Numbered from the stretch's first letter, positions 1 to 11,727 are shown. The stretch is 64,000 bases of DNA from Dryocosmus kuriphilus (GCA_038277395.1 CM076191.1:174514552-174578551), one strand, 5' to 3'. Translations and numbers: made by a program. The notes: generated by a model from the sequence alone, not told the origin.

Positions 1-142
1 CGAAAATCCTAGGGCCAGAAGACGTCTATGTGAAGAAGGGTAGTACCATAAGCCTCACGTGCACGGTTAATGTGCAAAGTACACCCCCGAGTAGCGTTTC
101 GTGGCATCACGGGAGTGCAGTGGTGGATTTCGACAGTCCCAG
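1..142 (+). CDS. dpr: dpr-family gene, exon encoding first half of Ig domain 2 (5' end outside window)
   Basis: Read from base 3, the exon gives a peptide starting KILGPEDVYVKKGSTISLTC and continuing to the Trp of an SWHH motif and a VVDFDSPR end. This is the start of the second immunoglobulin domain of dpr proteins, insect neuronal cell-surface proteins that bind DIP partners in synaptic target choice. The Cys of LTC is the first disulfide Cys of the Ig fold and the Trp is the core Trp. The exon ends with AG before a GTATGC donor at 143, leaving two bases of an Arg codon (phase 2). The exon at 16754 starts with the missing base and continues the same domain. The window begins inside the exon, so signal peptide and Ig domain 1 lie upstream. 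Family assignment is firm; which dpr paralogue is not decided. Confidence 0.93.
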
Positions 143-530
143 GTATGCACTTCATGGAAGAAAATCCTGTTCTCTCCAACACTAATTCCACTTACTGTCC
201 CTACAACTGCAATATTTAACACTGCTTCGTGTCCCTTATTCACTTTACAACTGCGAGTCTGAGTTGCAACTCCAAGTATACATTACATTCTCTTCAGTTT
301 GACTACCTGCATCTGACTCTCTCTAATTTAAAATCTTATTTTCATCCCATACTTGCTATTTTACCTCAATTCTAACTAATTTTGTTTATTTAAAATATTT
401 TTCAATTATTCTATCCAATCTTCAATTTAGGGCTAATCCAATAATTGCGAAACACATTTTTGCTCATTTTTTATCCCTTTCCTCCCCCATCCATGTAACA
501 AGTCATTAAAAAATGGTTTACATCCCATCT

Positions 531-2832
531 ACTGTCGCTACAAAAAATCCTGACCCCTGAGGTTTGAAAGGCTGCAGCTCAGCAGGAAAAAAGGTTACTG
601 AATTTTGGAAATGACGACCTGAATCTACGATGTCTGCTGCATCAGGCTTATTTTACTACATGTTGGCGAAAATTTTGGTTTCTTGTTTTTGAATGAAATA
701 CGACGAAAAACGAGGTCGTATGCAGTCCACTTTTGGGAAAGGCATACTTTCACCTCTCTCTACGGTTACAATAGTAGTGGGAAAATTTTAAGAAAATTCA
801 CACTTGTTGCGCAAGATCTTCTGAACCCAGTAGAAGTTTCGAAATTTGAAAATGCCCCAAATATTCTTTTAATTAGCATTTTTATGGAAGACTTTTATTT
901 CGTGACTGGAAGCAGCTATTGCACTGTTCAAGTCTCAACATGTGGAGTGAGGCACACTGTTTGTAATGCTGTGTTTGAAAATTGATTAAAATTAGTATTT
1001 CTAGAAAGAAAACCCCTTTGAAACTTTCGTAGTTTAATGATTTTACACGCGGGACAGATGAGATGAAAAAATGTTTAAAAAAATGTCTAGCCTGGATGCA
1101 GCGATTGGAATGGGTTTTCTTCAGATGTATTTGCCGGCAATTTGTCGCAAAGAACTGTGGCAAAGGGGCTACTTGCCCTCTTTACACTTCGATATAGATA
1201 ATATGAAATAAATCATTTCCAGCAACTGAAAATTAGTTACTTACATTTTAATTTAAAGAAAAAACTTGTTTAGTCTTCTTTTCTCCTCATTATAATATCA
1301 TTAACACAATAGAAAATAAAGAGAAAATTATAACATTACGATATATGTGTGGAGATTAAGAAGAACAAGAATAATATATGTACATTTTTAATAAAATATT
1401 AATATTCTCTTAATATAAAAATTACTGTTTTAATTTTCCAACTTTTTATTTCAAAAATACATTACAATAATCAAAAGTTTCGGTGCCATGGACATGAAAC
1501 AGATCATTTTCTGAGGTTGGAAATGTATCAGATTTTTAGGTAAAGAATATAATGCACCCTATATGAATGATTTATATAAAAAATCATCACAGTTTGTAGT
1601 AATCATCAATATTATTATTGTATATTAGTTTATACTCCCTTCCCTTTTACGGGGTTTGAGAGTCTTCCAGAACAATTACAAACTTTCAGAACTTCCGAAA
1701 GCCTCAAAATCGACCAGTGACCCCCAAAGCAATTTGCCCCTCGACATGAAGCATCTTCCCTGAAAGATCACTGGCCTCTTTATGAGGGGACATGCAGTTT
1801 AACGTGGGTTCCGAACCACGAGAGCCTCAGTAGAAGTACATAGAAAATTCCATTGGATACCGGCTCAGGAATAGAACCCCGGACCCTCTTGCTTGGAAGG
1901 CCGGCGCACTACCACCTGAGCCACCGAAGCTCTTAGTAATCATCAATATAAAAGTCTGAAGAAATTGAGACAAGTTTCAGAGAAAATTCTGCTTTCTCGT
2001 TTGAGTAATAATATTTCATGAAAAATCTACATATATTATTCTTGTTACTGTTATTCTCTACATATATGTATATCGTAAACCTATAATTTTCTCTTTATGT
2101 TTTATTATATTAATGATATTATAGTGAGGAGAGAAGACTGAACAAGTTTTTTGTTTAAATTAAAATGTAATTAACTAATTTTCAGTTGTTGGAAATGACT
2201 TGTTTTATATTACCTTAATCGAAATATAAAGAGCCCAAGTAAACCCTTTGCCCAGTCGAATACATTTAAAGAAAACCGATTCCAATTGCTGCTTTCAGGC
2301 TAGACCTTTTTTTTCAACGTTTTTTCATCTCATCTGTCCCGCGCGTAAACTCATTAACTACGAAAGTTTCAAAGGGCTTTTCTTTCTAGAAATACTAATT
2401 TTAATCAATTTTCAAACACAGCATTACAAACAGTGTGCCTTACTCCACATGTTGAGACTTGAACAGTGCAATAACTGCTTCCAGTCACGAAATAAAAGTC
2501 TTCCATAAAAATGCTAATTAAAAGAATATTTTGGGGCATTTTCAAATTTCGAAACTTCTACTGGGTTCAGAAGATCTTGCGCAACAAGTGTAAATTTTCT
2601 TAAAATTTTCCCACTACTATTGTAACCTTGGGAAGAGGTAAAAGTATGCCTTTCCCAAAAGTGGACTCCACGACCTCGCCTTTCGTCGTATGTCATTCAA
2701 AAACAAGGAACCAAAATTTTTTCAGTATGTAGTAAAATACATTACTCGTGTTTTCCAAAATTCACTAACCTTTTTTCCTGCTGAGGTACAGCCTTTCAAA
2801 CCTCAGGGGTCAGGATTTTTTGTAGCGACAGT
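531..2832. mobile_element. Foldback element with ~0.85-kb inverted arms
   Basis: The left end reads ACTGTCGCTACAAAAAATCC and the right end is its reverse complement. The arms run from 531 to about 1420 and from about 1985 to 2832, and stay clearly complementary over their whole length with scattered changes. The unpaired loop (about 1420-1985) holds a SINE. Short ORFs in each arm are mirror copies of one another and do not look coding. I see no transposase, so this is a non-autonomous foldback or long-TIR MITE of unknown superfamily. Its right end lies only 39 bp from the start of the next element. Confidence 0.85.
1613..1933 (-). mobile_element. tRNA-derived SINE, inserted in the foldback loop
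   Basis: Read on the minus strand, the 5' end is a tRNA-like head: TGGCTCAGGTGG fits an RNA polymerase III box A and GGGGTTCTATTCC fits box B. A central region follows with GTGGTTCGGAACCCAC, then an AT-rich tail. A perfect 16-bp target-site duplication, TAGTAATCATCAATAT, lies at 1597-1612 and 1934-1949. This is direct evidence of insertion by target-primed reverse transcription using another element's machinery. The central motif recurs in the SINE at 5316. Confidence 0.88.
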
Positions 2833-3466
2833 ATATTTCGTAATTTTTTCAGATTCATGCAACAAAGGAACTATAAAGGGTGAGTTTCTTATCTTGAGAT
2901 ATCGAAATATCTCAAGAAATAAGCATCGTACGAAAAAAATATCCACAATAAAAACGTTTTATTTTTGAGGGGTAAAACCGACTCCATAAAAATTTACCCC
3001 ATACCCCAAACCGTGGAAGTGGAAGAGGGGGTGAATTTGAAGTTTAAAATGAGAACCTGTATGTTTTATTGCAGATTCGGATTTTGCATTAAAAAATACA
3101 TAAGTTTTATTCGAAAAAATTTTTCCAATTCGCGACATGGCGCTGTAATGACAAAAAATAAAATTTTCGATTATTTCAAGGAATACGCTTCCAATTAAAA
3201 GATAAAGAATGACATGTTGAATGTTTTGAGGAAAGCTATTCAATTATGCTCAAAATTTCTTCATGCAGAAATTGCTACGTTTCTTTGCTGAATGAATCTG
3301 CGATCACGAAATTATTCACTGCGTCTTGAGCATTTCCTCATTACTTGAATTGTCTTCATTGCTTTCTCATATTCCCTCATTTCTTCAATACATTCCCTCA
3401 TAACTTGAACCCATTACCCAATTCGTTTCGAGCATTCCTTCATTACTTGACCTCATTACTACTACA

Positions 3467-4498
3467 ATGGAGGCTTTATCTGTACAAGATAAAATTGAAA
3501 TTGTTCTAAATTGTGGAGAGAGTGACAGGAATATCGATAATGCTGTCACTCTTTATGCGCAACGTTTTCTTTTTATCAGATTGTCAAACAATTCACCACC
3601 GACGGCAGTGTACAAGAGAAAAAAAGAACCGTTAAAAAACAGCTATTGGAGTTAATGATGAAATTGCGATATTAGTTGAAGCGGCTCGTGGCCCCCATGT
3701 TAGTACTCGATGACTAAGCTGCGATTCCGGATTGTCTCAAACTAGTGTTTGGAAGGTATTGAAATATCACAAATACCATCGCTTTTACATTTCGCTGCAT
3801 CATGAACATCATGGCAATGATTTTCAAAATCGAGTGAAATTTTGTCAATAGGCGCTTCAGCAGATACAAGGGAACCCAAATTTCTTTTCTCGAGTACTGT
3901 TCTCTAGTTGTCTTTCACGAACCGCGGTACGGTTAATCGACACAACATGCATAATTGGTGTGTGGAAAACCCACACTGGTTGCGTGAATTAGTGCATTAA
4001 CGTCCTTGGTCTGTGAACGTTTGTTGTGGAATAATTGGCGACAAACTTATTGGTTCGTATTTTATTGATGGTAATTTGAACGGTGAAAAATATCTTCACA
4101 TTTTTTAAAATGAACTTCCAACATTGCTTGAAGACCTAAGCTTGGAAGTGCGACAGAACATGTGGTTTCAACATGACGGTTGTCCAGCGCATTATTCGGC
4201 AGTCGCACGGGAAGTATTGAATCGCAAATTCAGTAGTCGCTGTATTGGTAGAGCAGGTCTGGTAAATTGGCCTGACAGACCGCCAGACCTTACGTCTCCG
4301 GATTTCTTTTTGTGGGGTTATTTGAAGTGTCGAATTTATGAAGAAGTTCCAATTACTCCTGAGAACATGATTCAGCGAATCAGAAATTTTTTTGCCCAAA
4401 TAACACCGGACGCACTTTTCAGATGTGTAAAATCATTCCAAGCGCGGCTCAACAAGTGGATCGAAGTGGGAGATCACCATATTGAGTACTTAATGTAA
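3467..4498 (+). pseudogene. Broken mariner-like transposase (DUF4817-type N-terminus, DDE catalytic part)
   Basis: The N-terminal piece (3467-3655) starts MEALSVQDKIEIVLNC and resembles the helix-turn-helix start of DUF4817/mariner-like transposases. After a frame break the catalytic part can be followed in one frame from about 3940, with an ENPHW motif, then GSYFIDG and NLNGEKYLHIF, and from 4124 to the stop at 4498. In this frame there are internal stops, for example after ELVH and after YLHIF. Visible motifs are FQHDGCPAH (second catalytic Asp) and RPPDLTSPDFFLWG. The Asp of PPDL lies 36 residues after that of HDG, a mariner-like spacing. The frame breaks and stops make the gene inactive. 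It sits in only one arm of the foldback. Confidence 0.85.
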
Positions 4499-5315
4499 AA
4501 TGTTTTTTGAAAACAAGCACCTCGATGGTGAGAGGCGAGAAAACTCACCGAAAACTCCACTTTAGGGGTGTTTGATAATCAGACTAAGAATTTGTAATAA
4601 TTTCCTAAAATTCAAAGTCCGTCTAAGTATGGGCCTGTCACCATATATAAATTGTCAAAGATTTTTAAGAGACCAATAAAGAAAACTCATCCAATATCCG
4701 GGGTCTATCGTACTCCTAATGTCAAGCAGAATTGAAGTACTAGCCCCTTTTTTTTAGGAGAAATCATTATTTTCTCGGAAAATAATCATTTTCCAAAATG
4801 TAGAAGGCCAGGCAGAGCAGCCAATAAGAACCGAATTGCGAGAATGAGAGACTAAATCGCACGAACCACACTTTTAAGTCACTATTTTTTGCAGAACATC
4901 GACACTCTAAGAAAAAAAGGCTTGTACTTCATCTCAAAATAAAATTAATTTTTCAATTCTACCGATAGTTTCGCGATTTGTTGCGGTAATAATGCCAGAC
5001 TTTTCAACGGAAATTAAGAAGCCCGTCGTGAAAAAAGGATAGCATCAGCTGTCAAAAAAAGCGCGAAAGTCATAACCTACTTGACACTTGAACATCAAGC
5101 GCGCCTATCGGCCGCCTTACATATGTACTACATTACATAAGGTTACCTTTGATGCTAACACGCACACCTATTATTTATTATCGAAGTGGAATTTCACGAA
5201 TTCGAGCAAGTGCTGAATGGCCTTTCATAAATTACCTAAATAACCTCTCATTTCCAGATGCTAAGATTGTACATTTTTATATTATATTTTTATATAAAAA
5301 GAAGTACACAAATAA

Positions 5316-5608
5316 GAGTGGGACGATGGTCGTGGGGGCTAAGGCGTGTAGACCTCGGCAGCACACGCGATTAACACTTGCCTAGCAAGGGAGTTGTTCA
5401 TCTCCGGTGTATCGTGGCGCCGGTACCTCTAGAGAAAAAGGTTCTCTAAGTACTTTAAGCCGTTGTTCTTGGTGGTTCGGAACCCACCTTAAACTGTAGG
5501 CCCCCCTCCCACCACCATAGTATGTGTGTGGGGGGTGTGCAAAAGAATAGTGGAGAAATACAAAAAACAATGTAAACCCTCAGGGGACACATTAGAAGCT
5601 TCCATTCC
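5316..5608 (+). mobile_element. Second SINE, related by its central motif, in the loop of the mariner foldback
   Basis: It is flanked by a perfect 14-bp duplication, AAGTACACAAATAA, at 5302-5315 and 5609-5622. The head has a GGGGGCTAAGGCG box A-like stretch and GTTCATCTCC as a weak box B. The motif GTGGTTCGGAACCCAC followed by TTAAACTG (5472-5496) is shared, with one difference, with the minus-strand SINE at 1613-1933, while the head sequences differ. This fits two SINE subfamilies with a common central domain. The 3' tail is not a plain poly(A). Confidence 0.72.
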
Positions 5609-6794
5609 AAGTACACAAATAAATCATTATTTCGTACGAATAAATGTGTACGTACGTTTTGTCCTCTGCCAGAATACAATAACGTACGCACAATAATAAT
5701 ATAAACACAAAATCAACACGTGCTCGAATTCGTGAAATTCCACTTCGATAATAAATAATAGGGGTGTGTGTTATCATCAATGGTATCTTTATGTAATGTA
5801 GTATGTAAGGCGGCCGATAGGCGCGCTCGACGCGCACGTGTCAGGTAGGTTATGACTTTCGCGCCTTTGTTGACAACTGATGCTATTCTTTTTCCAAGCC
5901 GGGCTTCTTAATTTCCCTTGAAAAGTCTGCCATTTTACCGCAACAAATCGCGAAATTCTCGGTGGAATTGAAAAATTAATTTTATTTTGAGGTGAAGTAC
6001 AAGACGTTTTTTCCCTACAGTGTCGGTGTTCTATGAAAAATAGTGATTTACAAGTGTGGTTCGTGCGATTTACTCTCTCATTCTCGCAATTCGGTTCTTA
6101 CTGGTTGCTCTGCCTGGACTTCTACATTTTGGAAAGTGATTATTTTCCGAGAAAATAATCATTTTTCCTAAAAACAAGGGCTAGTGCTTCAATTCCGCTT
6201 GACATTAGGAGTACGATAGACCCCGGATATTGGGTGAGTTTTCTTTATTTGTCTCTTAAAAATCTTTGAAAATGGCGATAATGATTTATATATGATGAGA
6301 GGGTCGTACTTAGTCAGACTTTGAATTTTAGAAAATTATTACAAATTCTAAGTCCGATTATCCAATACCCATAACCCCACCTCCAGGGAATGGGGTCGAT
6401 TTAAGTGAAATTGAGCACAATTGAATAGCCCTACCTGAAAACATTCAACACGTCATTCTTTATCTTTCAATTGGAAGCGCATTCCTTGAAATAATAGACA
6501 TTTTTATTTTTTTCCACTACAGCGCCATCTTTGCGAGTCGAAAAAAAAAATTCGAATAAAACTTACGTATTTTTAAATGGCAAATTCGAATCTGCAATGA
6601 AACATAAAGGTTCCCATTTCAAATTTCAAATTCACCCCCTCTCCCACCGTCAGGGAGTGGGGTGTAGGGGCAATTTTTACGAAATCGGTTTTGCCCCTTG
6701 AAAATAAAAAGTTTTTTTTGCAAAAATTTTTTTCGTACGATGCGTATTTCTTGAGATATTTCGATGTCTCAAGATAAAAAACTCACCCTGTATA

Positions 6795-7765
6795 TACTCT
6801 CTTCGAAAATTAAAATATATAATAAAAAGCTGTATCATATGGTAGAAAAAAATTCCATCCACGAAGAATTTAATTTCTTAATAATTTTTTTAAATCACTA
6901 TAGTGTACTACTATAGTATACTATATTCAACTAAGCCCTAGATTTGGTTGCATTTTCCTAGATTTTCCAACAAGTTAAACATGAACTAAAATAACTCATT
7001 TTGATGAACAGTTGCGATCATAATAAACTATAATGAAACTTAATAAATCGATATTGTTCAATTTTCCTAAATCTTTTAAAAAATTACTTAACTTTATATT
7101 TTTAAGAACAATTTAGAAAACCTTTTACTAAAGGTTTTAGATATTTTCGCTTTCTGTTTCATCTATCGTCAAATGTGTATTTAGTAACTAGTGCAAAGTT
7201 CGATAACACAAAATTAAAAATTTTCAATTTTTGTACACAATCTATTAATTATTTCAAAAAAAAGAATGTGTAGAGTTCTCAAAATTTTAATTTAGAATTA
7301 GTGAAAAGTCAAAATTCATAAAATTGCTTGAATGAGTTGTATCGTATACAAAAACTGTATTTTTGTACCTCTACTATTCTAAATTTTTTATGAATGATAA
7401 ACATTCTACGATGAAAATGATATTTCAAACGAGGTTTCTCTATTATTTACATGAAATACAAATATTTTCTAAACTCATTGAATGCGAATTAAACTCTTTT
7501 TTAAAGTATAATTTTTTAGTACGTAAAATCATTAAATCAGTTTCAAAAACTCAGAAAAAGTGCCCTAGAATTAGGTGAATTAAAAAAAAAAGTTTTTAAG
7601 AATTCTTTATGTAAAATAAAAAAAAATAATATATCGTGGTTGTCTATAGAAAATATTTTTTTTTGTAACACGTGCACGGAATGTTCGATTTTCGAAATTG
7701 AAAGTGGCCTATTCTGAAACTGTACTAAAAATTAGTTATAAAAGACTTTTTCAAGCTGCTGGGCT
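6795..7765. other. AT-rich intronic DNA, no gene seen
   Basis: The stretch is low-complexity and AT-rich. The only local structure noted is a short perfect hairpin, AAACCTTT-TACT-AAAGGTTT, near 7118-7137. The 71-codon ORF here is AT-driven and shows no recognisable motif. Confidence 0.6.
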
Positions 7766-9228
7766 CGTTATTATTAAAATTTTATCCTTCTCATGTTTTA
7801 TGAATTAGACCCAGTAAAAAATGCCGTTTACACGAGAATATGACAGATTAATGATTTTAGGTATGCAGGATGTATTCGGGTTGTTATTTTATCATCCCCT
7901 AAATCTACAAGCACGTGAATGAACATTTCCTAGCAATGAAAAACACAGGATACTTTTTTATTAAACTATAAGGGTCAGATATCGCTAAAAAATAATTACA
8001 GGAAACAACCCGTAGTAGGAAAAGTGTATGAATAATTTTAAGGGTTGCTTTATTATCCCCTAAACGTACATCAAGGCAACTGACATTTTATAAACGACTA
8101 AAGTCAAAGGAAATTTTTTTATTAAACTATTTGGGTCGGATATCGCTGCAAAATTATTACAGTAAACATCCCCTAGTAGCTAAGGTATGTGAATTTACTT
8201 TAAGGGTTTTTTTGTCATACCCCAAATGTATAAGCAAGAAAATCGACGTTTTATAAGAATCTCGGGATATTTTTTTTATAAAACTATTGGGGTCAGATAT
8301 CGCTACATAATGATTACAGGAAACATCCCCTGGTAGTAAAAGAGCGTGCAACTATTTTAAAGGTTGTTTTAACACCACCTACAAGTACAAGCAAAGCAAT
8401 CGACATTTTCTAATGACCAAAATAACGGGATTTTTTAAATTAAAGTATTTATAGCTGCATCATGATTACAGGAAGTATCCCTGGTAGGAAAAATGTGTGA
8501 ATTTATTTTTAGGGTTGCTTTATCATCCCCTACAAATGTCCATTTTCTTGCTTGTACGTTTATGGGATGATAAAAGTACCCTTAAAATAGTTTCACACAC
8601 TTTTCCTACTGGAGAATGATTCTTGTAATCATTTTGCAGCGATATCCGACCCCAATAGTTGTATAAAAAAATATCCTGTGATTTTGGTTGTTAGAAAATG
8701 TCGATTTCCTCGCTTGTACGCTTAGGGGATCATAAAACATCCCTTAGAATAAATTCGCACACTTTTCCTACTAGGGTATGTTTTCTGTAATCATTTTGTA
8801 GCGATATCCGACCTCAAAGTTTAGTAAAAAGATATCCCCTGATTTTGGTCCTTATAAAATGTCGATTTCCTTGTTTGTACGTTTAGGGGATGATAAAACA
8901 ACTTTTAAAATAAATTTACACACTTTTACTACTAGGGGATGTTTTTTGTAATCATGTTGTAACGACATCCGACCCCAATAGTGTAATAAAAAATATCCCG
9001 TCATTTTGGTCGTTATAAAATGTCGATTTCCTTGATGTACGTTCATTTTCTTGCTTGTAGATTTAGGGGATAATAAAATAACAACCGCAAATCATCCTAC
9101 ATAATGAAATCGTTAATCTATCATATTCTCGTGTACAAAAGGTTTGTCTTACTAGGTCTAATCTACAGAATACGAAGCATCTAGCCGAATCGAACTTTTT
9201 GATAAGGATAAAATTTTAGTAATAATGG
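7766..9228. mobile_element. Foldback element with mirrored ~160-bp tandem repeats in both arms
   Basis: The outer ends pair (AAAATTTTATCC at 7776 with GGATAAAATTTT ending 9218), and a TACACGAGAATATGA segment occurs inverted on the other side. Inside the left arm a unit containing GGGTCAGATATCGCT repeats at 7972, 8133 and 8290, with a shortened copy near 8445. Inside the right arm the same unit occurs in opposite orientation at about 8641, 8803 and 8964. The switch of orientation is near 8530. Units also share a TACTAGGGGATGTTT-type and a TTAGGGGATGATAAAA-type motif. The architecture resembles Drosophila FB elements, but no sequence homology is claimed. Confidence 0.83.
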
Positions 9229-9890
9229 AATTTGTTTGTTAAAATAGATGTAAAAATGACAACTTTAGTAAGTGTTTGAAAGAAAACGATGCATTTTTCT
9301 GATAGTTTTCCTTCTAAATTTTGATCTGCAGATTCGAGATTACAAAAAAATGATATAATTAGAAACTTTGACAAAAAGTCATTTTCTGAAAATTTGGTGC
9401 GGAGTCCTTTTGGAAATTTTTGGGAATTTTGAAAATTTTCTGAAATTTTTGGAAATTTCAATTTATGAATTTACCGGAAATTTCTAAAATTATCCAAATT
9501 TCCGGAAAGTTTGTTTTTATTGTTTCTCAAGTCGAAAATTCCATGCATTTGTTATAAAAAATATCGTGCGCAACAGGTGCAGAAGGCAGGTTCTAACTCT
9601 TATATCTCTTATAAATTCTTGTGAAGTTTACAGTACTTGCCATCGGCTCATCTTCGGGTCGTTTTCGGCTCGTCTCCATCTCGTCTTCCTCTCGACTCAA
9701 CTTGCTTGCGACTTGCCTCCAACTCCCCTTTGATTTGCTTCTAGCTCATGCAGCAAGCTTCACGCTCGTGTGGAACTGCCTACTTTCCGCACTTGTAGCA
9801 CAAAACACTATTTTCTAATTTCGTTTAGTTAAATATTGCGTGCAATTATTATTCGAACCACAAGAAAGACAGACTTATACTTATTCTTTT
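9229..9890. other. Low-complexity intronic DNA
   Basis: About 9380-9520 is a run of degenerate GGAAATTT-like words. About 9640-9790 is relatively C/T-rich, with a recurring TCGNCTC/ACTTGC flavour that looks like a worn minisatellite. No gene is supported; the small ORF here is a by-product of this composition. Confidence 0.5.
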
Positions 9891-9957
9891 TTTCTTCTGT
9901 ATATGATGTTTTCATGCACTCGATGCAATTTTTTTGGCCTTTACAGCATTGATTCTA

Positions 9958-10428
9958 AAATTTTTAATTTTTCAATAACTTGAATCAGAGGAGTGCTGAT
10001 TAAACAGGTATCTGTAGTATCGGCACTCTTGATAAAGTAAATTAAAAACTAAACTTTCAAGTAAAACGCGAAAAACTTATAAAATAAAATTCAAAAAATC
10101 TCACTGCTAGCCGGATTTGAACCTTCACCTCTTCTTTTCATGAGAGGTGCTTTAACTAGTTCAGTTATCGCAACATGCAAACAAGACATTGGAACTTTTA
10201 CAGAGTTAACCGAATGAACAGTCAACTTACCTTCGATGTTATGAAGGCATTTTTGGCCAGTATTTAAATTTCATTTCTGTATTTTTACTGTATATGATGT
10301 TTCCATACACTTGACGCGACTTTTTGGTCTTTACAGTATTGACTCTAAAATTTACTTTACCAAGAGTGTCGATACTAAAGATATCTGCTAAGTCAGCACT
10401 CTTCTGATTGAAGTTATTGAAAAATTAA
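9958..10428. mobile_element. MITE-like inverted-repeat element with an internal tRNA-like sequence
   Basis: About 88 bp at 9958-10045 (with GAGTGCTGATT and ATCGGCACTCTTGATAAAG) recur inverted at about 10343-10428. In addition, a ~65-bp direct repeat (GTATATGATGTTT ... TTTACAG) lies just outside the left inverted repeat (about 9897-9960) and just before the right one (about 10279-10345), so the layout is more complex than a simple MITE. The centre contains a tRNA-like stretch on the minus strand. Confidence 0.65.
10104..10174 (-). pseudogene. tRNA-like sequence (pseudo-tRNA or SINE head)
   Basis: On the minus strand TAACTGAACTAGTTAAAGC resembles a tRNA D-arm/box A, and GGTTCAAATCC is a consensus box B. 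Between them is a CACCTCT/AGAGGTG stem whose loop is 10 nt instead of the 7 of a normal anticodon loop, and the acceptor arms pair poorly. I therefore call it tRNA-related, not a functional tRNA gene. Confidence 0.5.
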
Positions 10429-10775
10429 CAATTTCACAGGTTTATATTTTATACGTCATTTTATTAATTTCATAGGTAAGCTTTTAAATAAACACTGCCG
10501 TTTGAGCCAAACTTTCCTTTTAAATATTCTTTTCTTACAAATTCATAACTATAAAATGAACACAAAATATTTGTCTGATCTTTTATTTTTAAATGCTGAG
10601 ACGGAAATGATGAAAAAGCCATTGTTATTTAAGTTCCTTGCATTTTATCAAACTTTTCTCAAGAATAACGAACAATAAGTATACTCTTAATAATTTATCT
10701 TTAGTCGTTCATGCTTTTCAATAGTGCACTCTATAATATTGCTTCCACAACTGACCCTTTTACGAGAAAAATGGG

Positions 10776-10949
10776 AATTCAGGGCAGTAGATTGCCCAGT
10801 GGAATAGTCTCTCCCCTTTCAACTATTTATATTTTTGATGTATTTTACTAATATTAATAAGAAATTCAGGGCAGTAGATTGCCCAGTGGAATAATCTCTC
10901 CCCTTTCAAGTATTAATATTTTTGATGTATTTTGCTAATATTAATAAGA
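10776..10949. repeat. 87-bp direct tandem duplication
   Basis: There are two nearly identical copies (10776-10862, 10863-10949), each beginning AATTCAGGGCAGTAGATTGC, followed by the start of a third (AATTCAAGG). This is a recent local duplication with no coding content. Confidence 0.9.
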
Positions 10950-11198
10950 AATTCAAGGACAAAACTGCACTTCGATTTATTTATTCTAGAAGTGTGATTT
11001 TAGATAATTAATTTCTTTTCAAAATCAAGAATAAAGCATTAAAATTCATAGAAACTACCATTATTTGGGAGTAGAATGTTGAAACAAACTTTTAGTTACA
11101 TTTTTGGTTACTGCTTCTTTTATATCGAAACTGCAGGGTGTCTACTATCCGGGAAAACCAGTATATAATTTTGAACCTGGAATCGTATTTAAACCCAA

Positions 11199-11388
11199 CT
11201 AAATCTGAATTAGTGAAAGACGCTCACTAATTTAGTTTAGCATAAATTTCTACTAATTATTATTTATATTTCATTATTTTTTTTAGTATTTTTCAATCTT
11301 TTCACAAAAAGTTTACATAAAACTGATTCATCATTAGTAGAAATGTTTACTAAAGTTAATTAGTGACCGTCTTTCACTAGTTCTTTAG
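11199..11388. mobile_element. Short MITE-like inverted repeat
   Basis: ATTAGTGAAAGACG and a CATAAATTTCTACTAA segment on the left recur inverted as TTAGTAGAAATGTTTACTAA and CGTCTTTCACTAG on the right. The element is about 190 bp, has no ORF, and its superfamily is not determined. Confidence 0.65.
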
Positions 11389-11727
11389 AGAGAAGTTTTT
11401 GGAATATATATAATATAAATATTTTTGTGTTTTACTGAACTAAGTTATTATGTTAATCGCTTAAGATTGTTGATGAAAATTAGTGAAAATCAATACAAAT
11501 ATATATCACAATTGCTTCAGACATTTCGGCCCACAATGGTGACCCTCTTCAGTTATTTATTCTGAAAAATTTTTAGTTATATGAGAAGTATAATACAATT
11601 ACGATGTCTTAATTATATGCGTAGATTTGTTTCACATTACAGTTGTGTTTTTTTTTATAAGCAGACCGAATCCATTTCAAATCAGACCGGTTTTATACTT
11701 CAAGTCACAGAATTATTATTTCATTAG

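Larger units (their letters stand above)
2872..6794. mobile_element. Tc1/mariner-type foldback element with a transposase gene in one arm only
   Basis: The termini are TATAAAGGGTGAG on the left and the reverse complement of TATACAGGGTGAG on the right. The outer ~380 bp (2872 to about 3255) pair with about 6420-6794. The inner left arm (about 4560-5220) pairs with about 5720-6380. On the right these two arm segments are nearly contiguous. On the left they are separated by about 1.3 kb that carries the broken transposase gene. The loop (about 5220-5720) contains a SINE. GGGTG-type ends and the transposase family both fit the IS630/Tc1/mariner group; the flanking TA target site is suggested but not certain. 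Confidence 0.82.

Noticed and set aside
683..1163. Mirrored ORFs in the first foldback (683-985, 882-1163, 2248-2508)
   Set aside because: They match only because the arms are inverted copies; frames are not equally maintained and no protein motif is visible.
9621..9818. 65-codon ORF rich in Ser/Leu
   Set aside because: It arises from a C/T-rich degenerate repeat tract; no start context, domain or splice evidence.
10104..10174. Functional tRNA gene
   Set aside because: The anticodon loop is too long and the acceptor stem pairs poorly, so only tRNA ancestry is supported.
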